From NCBI GenBank assembly GCA_903938955.1, contig CAJAFJ010000733.1, positions 1 through 10,807 of the forward strand: DNA of 10,807 bases. The letters are read 5' to 3'. This DNA comes from an uncultured beta proteobacterium. GTDB lineage: Bacteria; Pseudomonadota; Gammaproteobacteria; Burkholderiales; Burkholderiaceae. The translations under genes were made by a program, and so were the position numbers. The notes under the pieces are model-generated. The model searched no databases. It was not told where the DNA came from and worked only from the letters and a program-made list of their open reading frames with translations. Each line of letters opens with the position of its first letter. Position 1 is the first letter of the stretch. Positions 6,598 through 10,807 of this stretch are shown here, in pieces.

Positions 6598-7257
6598 TTA
6601 AAGGGCCAGCGCGCGCAGCCAGGCGTCGATCTCCAGAATGGCGGCATCGGTGGCGGCGGTCAGGGCGCGCACCCCACCGGTGGCGTCGGCACTGGGGGCC
6701 GGGCGTTGCAGTGTGATGTGGCGTTGGGTGATCAGCGGGGCGCCTGTGGGGCTGGTGTAGGCCACGGTGGCGCGCAGGCGCAGCAGGCCCACGCTGCTGC
6801 CGGGGCGCTCAAACCATTGGCTGAATTCTTCCAGCTCCAGGCGCAGAGTGGGCGCGCCATTGAGGCCCATGTTATCGCCCGGGTTGAGCAGGGTGCGGCT
6901 GCGCCCCAGCTGGTCACGCAGGCGCTGGCGCACCAGTTGCGCGGGCGTCATGCTCCAGCGCGCCAGGGCGTAGGGCTTGAGTTGCTGGGCGTCGGCGTAG
7001 GCCAGCCGGTAGAGCAGGGCGTTGCTCTCCAGCGCCGGGCTGGCGTCGATCTCGGCGACGATCAGCAGGCGCCGTGCGGTGGCTTCGGGGAGGGGGGCCG
7101 GCGCAGGGTCGGCGGGGCTCAGCAGGCTGGGGCCGAAGTCATAGAGGCTCGGGTGGGCCGCCGGGCTGGACAGGGCGCAACCGGTCAAGCCGATGGACAA
7201 GCCCAGCAGCAGGCCGCAGGCCAAGGTGTTGACGGGGTGACGGGCGATGGATGTCAT
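6598..7257 (-). CDS. ABC-type transport auxiliary lipoprotein (PqiC/DUF330-like) of an MCE transporter
   Basis: This is a 219-residue lipoprotein. A lipoprotein signal peptide is clear: Arg6/His7, a hydrophobic segment 11-24, and lipobox LTGC with Cys27 as the acylated residue. Position +2 is Ala, so sorting to the outer membrane is expected. The mature part begins SLYDFGP and contains LLIVAEIDASPALESNALLYRL (about 64-85) and LRLELEEFSQWFE (about 138-150), and ends with an AAILEIDAWLRAL helix, a pattern typical of the ABC_trans_aux family (PF03886). In this family the protein is thought to form the outer-membrane end of an MCE lipid-transport pathway. It lies 8 bases after the MCE gene and is the last gene of the operon. 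Its Shine-Dalgarno is weak (GAAAG). Confidence 0.9.
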   Translation of the reverse strand: MTSIARHPVNTLACGLLLGLSIGLTGCALSSPAAHPSLYDFGPSLLSPADPAPAPLPEATARRLLIVAEIDASPALESNALLYRLAYADAQQLKPYALARWSMTPAQLVRQRLRDQLGRSRTLLNPGDNMGLNGAPTLRLELEEFSQWFERPGSSVGLLRLRATVAYTSPTGAPLITQRHITLQRPAPSADATGGVRALTAATDAAILEIDAWLRALAL

Positions 7258-7265
7258 AGCGTCTT

Positions 7266-8231
7266 TCAGGGGGTGCCGGAAGGGGTTGAAAAACCGGGCT
7301 CACCCGGGCCGGGCGCGAGCGCGCCATTGCCAAAAATCAGGCTTTGCGGGTTGTCGCTCAGGCGGGTGGCGGCGCGGCCCAGCTGGCGGGCGCTGACGCC
7401 GGCTTCGGTGACGGCGCGGTTCAGCCGGGGCAGGGTGCTGGCGTTGAGGTTTTGCCCGGTGGCGGCCAGCACGGACGTGCCTTGCGTCAGTTGGTCCAGT
7501 GTGCCGCCGGGCGCGTTCATGCGCTCGGTCACGGTCCGGAAGGCGCGGGCCGAGGCGCGTGCTTCATCGGCGCTGTCGCCCACGCGCTTCGAGGTGGCTT
7601 GCAAAATTTGCAGCGTGGCATCGGCATTTTTAATGAACGGGGGCAGCAGCTCGTCGGAGTGCGCGCTGAGTTGCTTCAGGCTGGCCGCCGCCTGGCCGAT
7701 GTCGCCCACGGCCTGCATCAGTTGTTTTTGGTTCTCGTTGCTGAGCAGCTGGTTGACCCGGCGGCTGGTTTCTTCCAGCTGCGCCATGATGTTCGCGCCC
7801 TGGTCGGTCAGTTGCGACACCAGGCTGGGCCGCATCGGAATGCGGGTCGGCTTGGCGGGGTCGGTGCCCAGCACGGTGCTGGACTCGCCCCGGTCGTCCA
7901 GCTGGATGAAGGCCAGGCCGGTCACGCCCTGAAACCCCAGCGCGGCAAAGGTCGAGTCCGTGATGGGGGCCTGTTCGTCGATGGCAATGCGGATCAGCAC
8001 CTGGCCGGTCCGCTGCGGGTCGAAACCAATGGTCGACACCTTGCCCACGTTGACGCCCTTGAAGCGCACGGTCGCCTGCGGCTGCAGGCCGGTGACTGTT
8101 CCCTGGCTGGCGATCTCGAACACCCGCAAGCTGCGGTTGTCGCGCGTCAGCCAGACCGTCAGGCTCACCAGCAGGGCCAGCACCACCAGCACAAAGCTGC
8201 CGGCGGCGAGGGCGTGTGATTTGTTTTCCAT
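7266..8231 (-). CDS. MlaD/MCE family lipid-transport substrate-binding protein
   Basis: This is a 321-residue inner-membrane-anchored periplasmic protein. A single N-terminal membrane helix (about 9-28) is followed by one MCE domain (about 36-115) with the family pattern TGLQPQATVRFKGVNVGKV (47-65) and GVTGLAFIQLDD (102-113). The remaining about 200 residues are predicted helical (EETSRRVNQLLSNENQKQL and similar), probably the long alpha-helical or coiled-coil region of MCE proteins that form hexameric lipid tunnels. The tail is Gly/Pro-rich. It is longer than E. coli MlaD (about 183 residues) and has a single MCE domain, unlike PqiB or LetB. It lies between the ATPase gene (9-base gap) and the lipoprotein gene (8-base gap). 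A GAGA ribosome-binding site precedes the ATG. It probably carries phospholipids between the permease and the outer-membrane lipoprotein. Confidence 0.93.
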   Translation of the reverse strand: MENKSHALAAGSFVLVVLALLVSLTVWLTRDNRSLRVFEIASQGTVTGLQPQATVRFKGVNVGKVSTIGFDPQRTGQVLIRIAIDEQAPITDSTFAALGFQGVTGLAFIQLDDRGESSTVLGTDPAKPTRIPMRPSLVSQLTDQGANIMAQLEETSRRVNQLLSNENQKQLMQAVGDIGQAAASLKQLSAHSDELLPPFIKNADATLQILQATSKRVGDSADEARASARAFRTVTERMNAPGGTLDQLTQGTSVLAATGQNLNASTLPRLNRAVTEAGVSARQLGRAATRLSDNPQSLIFGNGALAPGPGEPGFSTPSGTP

Positions 8232-8240
8232 CGTGTTCTC

Positions 8241-9050
8241 TCAGGTGGGGGTCAAGGCAGGTTCGCGCAGCAGGCTGGCCGCCCGTTGCCCGCGGGTACC
8301 GCCAAAAAATTCTTGGGTGAAACGGTGCGGGTAGGCCATCACCTCGCGCGCCGTGCCGCAGGCGATGATGTGTTTGTCCGCCACCACGGCAATCCGGGTG
8401 CTGAGCTCAAACAGGGTGTCGAGGTCGTGCGTGACCATCACCACGGTCAGCCCCAACTCTTGGTGCAGGGCGCGCAGCAGGGTGCAAAAGTCGTCGGCGC
8501 TGTCGGGGTCGAGTCCGGCGGTGGGTTCGTCCAGCAGCAGCAGCGGCGGGTCCATCACCAGCGCCCGCGCCAGCGCCACGCGCTTGACCATGCCGCCGGA
8601 CAAGTCGGCGGGCATTTTGTGCGCCTGCGCCGGGTCCAGCCCGACCATTTGCAGCTTGACCATGGCGACGTCATGAATCAGGGCTTCGGGCAGGGTGCCG
8701 AGTTCGCGCAGCGCAAAGGCGATGTTTTCCAGCACCGTGAAGGCCGAAAACAGGGCACCGTGCTGAAACAACATGCCGACGCGGCTGGCTGCCCCTGATG
8801 AGCTTAATTCGGCTGCCGGTCGGCCCAGTACCGTGACACGGCCACGGGTCGGGGTTTCCAGCCCCAGCATTTGGCGCAGCAGCACGGTTTTGCCGCTGCC
8901 CGAGCCGCCCACGATCGACAGCATGTCGCCCTGGTGGATGTTCAGGTTCAGGTCCTGGTGCACCACGGCGTCGTGCCCGGTGCTGTGAAACACCGACCAG
9001 AGTTGCTCAATCTCGACCACCCGCTCGGTGGTGACGGGGGCGGTCTTCAT
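8241..9050 (-). CDS. MlaF-like ABC transporter ATP-binding protein
   Basis: This 269-residue cytosolic ABC ATPase has every nucleotide-binding motif: Walker A GGSGSGKT (48-55), Q-loop Gln96 in LFQHGALF, signature LSGGMVKR (150-157), Walker B LLLDEPT (171-177) with Asp174/Glu175, D-loop GLDP, and switch His208 in VTHDLD. The HGALFSAFTVLENIAF stretch and the SGGMVKR signature are characteristic of the MlaF/Ttg2A group that powers MCE transporters. The start overlaps the permease stop (ATGA, 9047-9050), with AAGGA 9 bases upstream inside the permease gene, so the two subunits are translationally coupled. The C-terminus (about 240-269) extends past the ATPase core. It couples ATP hydrolysis to lipid movement with the permease and MCE protein. 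Confidence 0.95.
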   Translation of the reverse strand: MKTAPVTTERVVEIEQLWSVFHSTGHDAVVHQDLNLNIHQGDMLSIVGGSGSGKTVLLRQMLGLETPTRGRVTVLGRPAAELSSSGAASRVGMLFQHGALFSAFTVLENIAFALRELGTLPEALIHDVAMVKLQMVGLDPAQAHKMPADLSGGMVKRVALARALVMDPPLLLLDEPTAGLDPDSADDFCTLLRALHQELGLTVVMVTHDLDTLFELSTRIAVVADKHIIACGTAREVMAYPHRFTQEFFGGTRGQRAASLLREPALTPT

Positions 9051-10174
9051 AGTCCGATGTCCTTGAAGATGACGGCAAACAGCGCGTCCACCAGAATCAC
9101 CATGGTGATGGACGCGACCACCGAGGCCGTGGTGCCTTGGCCCAGGCTCTCGGTGTTGGGTTTGACGCGCAGGCCAAAGTGGCAGCCGATCAGCGCAATC
9201 AACAGCCCGAAGACGGCGGATTTGGCCAGCGCCAGCCCCAGGTTGGCGATATTGACCGCGCCCGGCAAGGCGGCAAAAAAGTAGGCCGGCGTCACGCCCA
9301 TCGCCAGGTCAGCCGCCAGCATGCCGCCGCTCAGGGCTGCCAGCGTGGTCCAGACCGTGAGCAAGGGCATGGCCACGGCCATGGCGATGGCACGCGGCAG
9401 CACCAGCCGGTAGCCGCGGGCAATGCCCATGACGCGCATGGCGTCGAGTTCTTCGGTCACCCGCATCACGCCAATTTGCGCGGTGATGGCCGAGCCGGAG
9501 CGACCGGCAATCAGAATCGCCGCCAGCACCGGGCCGAGTTCGCGGATCAGCGAGACGCCCAGAATGTTGACGATGAAGGCGTCCGCCCCAAACTGGCGCA
9601 ACTGCAGCGACATCAGGTAGGCCAGCACCACGCCAATCAAAAATCCCACCAGCGCAGTGATCGGCAGCGCCGTGGCGCCAATGCGGTGCAGGTGGCCCGA
9701 CACATCGCGCCACGGCCCCTGGCGCGGTGCGCGCGCCAGCTGCAGCAAGTCCAGCAGCAACTGGCCCAGCAGGCCGATGAAGGATTTGCCGTGGTCAATC
9801 AGTTGCCACACCTGCTCGCCCAAGGCTAAAAAGACCTGCCGCGCCGTGCGCCGGGTGGTCGGCGGTGCGGTGACTGAATAGCGGGCCACCCGCGCCAGCA
9901 GCGGGCGTTGCGATTCCTGCAGCAACAGCTCAAGCGGCCATTGATGGCCCCAGGCGTTCCATAGCACTTGGGCGCCGGTGTGGTCCAGCCGTTGCAAGGC
10001 GCGTAAATCCCAAGCGCCGGGGGGCGCATTGGCTGGTTTGCAGGCGGGCAGTTCGGCCTGAATTTGTTGCCAGGCCTGCGGGTCCGCCAACCGCGCTGCC
10101 GTCCAGCAGCCCGTCAGCACGGCGGGGCCGCCGGGCGCGCTGGGCCGTGAGAGGCGGGGTGTGGTGTCTGGCAT
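9047..10174 (-). CDS. MlaE-type ABC permease with N-terminal STAS (MlaB-like) region
   Basis: This inner-membrane permease is 375 residues from ATG 10174; a TTG directly upstream at 10177 is the alternative start, and an in-frame TGA four codons before ATG 10174 rules out anything longer. Numbered from the TTG, residues about 15-100 form a soluble region with a WDLRALQRLDHTGAQVLW stretch resembling a STAS fold, so the MlaB subunit appears fused to MlaE. The permease domain (about 115-376) has hydrophobic segments near 170-190, 200-225, 258-285, 315-335 and 352-372. It also has the MlaE hallmark RELGPVLAAILIAGRSGSA followed by TEELDAMRVMGI (212-252). It is the first gene of the four-gene transport operon. 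No strong Shine-Dalgarno precedes either start. It probably moves phospholipids between the inner membrane and the MCE tunnel. Confidence 0.94.
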   Translation of the reverse strand: MPDTTPRLSRPSAPGGPAVLTGCWTAARLADPQAWQQIQAELPACKPANAPPGAWDLRALQRLDHTGAQVLWNAWGHQWPLELLLQESQRPLLARVARYSVTAPPTTRRTARQVFLALGEQVWQLIDHGKSFIGLLGQLLLDLLQLARAPRQGPWRDVSGHLHRIGATALPITALVGFLIGVVLAYLMSLQLRQFGADAFIVNILGVSLIRELGPVLAAILIAGRSGSAITAQIGVMRVTEELDAMRVMGIARGYRLVLPRAIAMAVAMPLLTVWTTLAALSGGMLAADLAMGVTPAYFFAALPGAVNIANLGLALAKSAVFGLLIALIGCHFGLRVKPNTESLGQGTTASVVASITMVILVDALFAVIFKDIGL

Positions 10175-10296
10175 CAACGTGGGTCAATCAAAAATCAAAG
10201 GGCCATCCTAACCGTAATGGCCAGCCCGCCGTTTGACAATTCCGAAGCCGGGCATGCGGCAAAATGCCCCAACAAAATACCCAAACAGGAGACAAC
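10175..10296. promoter_or_regulatory. Divergent promoter region
   Basis: This is the only divergent intergenic region in the window, so both outward promoters should lie here. TTGACA at 10233-10238 (plus) and TTGTCA on the minus strand (10239-10234) overlap, giving -35-like elements in both directions. The matching -10 boxes are poor: the minus strand has TACGGT at 17 bases, and the plus strand has only CAAAAT at about 21 bases. A shared control point is plausible but not proven. Confidence 0.4.
10250..10269. repeat. Inverted repeat upstream of the crotonase gene
   Basis: GGGCAT-N8-ATGCCC is a perfect 6-base inverted repeat located 28 bases before the crotonase ATG and just downstream of the TTGACA element. 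Its position fits an operator for a dimeric repressor or a 5' leader hairpin; chance occurrence in GC-rich DNA cannot be excluded. Confidence 0.35.
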
Positions 10297-10807
10297 ATGA
10301 CCCCTTCATCCTTCACCTCGTCGGCCGAGTTGAGCGTGGAACAACGCGGCCCCGTGCTGTGGCTCACCATCACCCGCGAAGAGCGGCGCAACGCCATGAG
10401 CCACGGCGTGCTGGCCGGCATGGCGCAGGCCATCACGCAGGCCCAGGGCCAGCGCGACATCCGCGCCATCGTCATCACCGGTGCCGGTAGCAAGGCGTTT
10501 TGTGCCGGCGCGGATTTGCAGTCGGCCAACGCCTTTACCACCGACTATTCGGAGCCGCACGGCCATTTGGCGCAGTTGCTGCGCGCCGCCCGCGCCAGTT
10601 ATGTGCCCTTGATTGCGCGCGTCAACGGCGCCTGCATGGCTGGCGGCATGGGCCTGATGTCGATGTGCGACATGGCGGTGGCAGCGCGCCACGCCATCTT
10701 TGGTTTGCCGGAGGTGAAGGTCGGCGTTTTTCCGGCCCAGGTGCTCAGCGTGCTGCAGCATTTGATTCCGCGGCGCATCCTGAGTGAGATGTGCCTGACC
10801 GGTGAGC
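10297..10807 (+). CDS. Enoyl-CoA hydratase/isomerase (crotonase) family protein, 5' part
   Basis: The frame is open from ATG 10297 to the window edge (170 codons plus one base), so the C-terminus is missing. AGGAGA at 10287-10292 gives a good ribosome-binding site. The crotonase fold is clear: VLWLTITREERRNAMS (20-35), oxyanion-hole segment KAFCAGADL (66-74), second oxyanion-hole segment NGACMAGGMGLMSMCD (110-125) and FGLPEVKVGVFP (135-146). Against rat mitochondrial hydratase, Glu139 matches catalytic Glu164, but the Glu144 position is Gly119. With only one of the two hydratase glutamates, classical enoyl-CoA hydration is less certain; isomerase or another acyl-CoA chemistry is possible. It is a cytosolic enzyme of fatty-acid, amino-acid or aromatic catabolism; the substrate cannot be told from the visible part. 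It is divergent from the lipid-transport operon. Confidence 0.9.
   Translation, partial: MTPSSFTSSAELSVEQRGPVLWLTITREERRNAMSHGVLAGMAQAITQAQGQRDIRAIVITGAGSKAFCAGADLQSANAFTTDYSEPHGHLAQLLRAARASYVPLIARVNGACMAGGMGLMSMCDMAVAARHAIFGLPEVKVGVFPAQVLSVLQHLIPRRILSEMCLTGE

Noticed and set aside
6706..7932. Plus-strand open frame of 408 codons opposite the lipoprotein and MCE genes
   Set aside because: It spans two well-supported minus-strand genes and their junction, has low-complexity composition and no domain signature.

Overview
The window looks like a GC-rich betaproteobacterial chromosome, most likely of the family Comamonadaceae (Rhodoferax/Polaromonas-like). This is inferred from codon use, from the pairing of a DUF2760 protein with long Hsp70 proteins, and from a dispersed VIPAQAGIQ-type repeat. 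I know these features from that group; no search was run. Nine of the ten genes lie on the minus strand, so the locus reads from right to left.

Right end (10178-10807): a crotonase-family (enoyl-CoA hydratase/isomerase) gene starts on the plus strand and runs off the window. It is divergent from the minus-strand genes across a 119-122-base intergenic region. Next (10174 down to 6598) is a compact four-gene MCE/Mla-type lipid transport operon. Its order is a permease with an N-terminal STAS-like region, an ATPase, an inner-membrane-anchored MCE (MlaD-type) protein, and an outer-membrane-type auxiliary lipoprotein. Spacings are an ATGA overlap, 9 bases and 8 bases, so the four products probably form one envelope phospholipid transporter.

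Middle (6529 down to 4170): a DUF2760 protein is coupled by an ATGA overlap to a 613-residue divergent Hsp70. Left end (2504 down to 1, partial): a second, longer Hsp70 has the same N-terminal architecture plus a C-terminal region resembling DUF3731 (DnaK-related). These three genes look like one specialised, poorly understood chaperone operon. The second Hsp70 carries a degenerate dRS3-like palindromic repeat translated in frame in its interdomain linker.

Between the two Hsp70 genes (4125 down to 2546) sits a two-gene cassette of clearly lower GC, joined by an ATGA overlap. It encodes an OLD/AAA_21-type ATPase and a 181-residue protein with a D-x12-E-x-K arrangement suggestive of a PD-(D/E)XK nuclease fold. 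This is the best candidate in the window for an undescribed system: a probable horizontally acquired, possibly anti-phage, ATPase-nuclease pair inside a chaperone operon. I see no tRNA, rRNA, CRISPR array or transposase.
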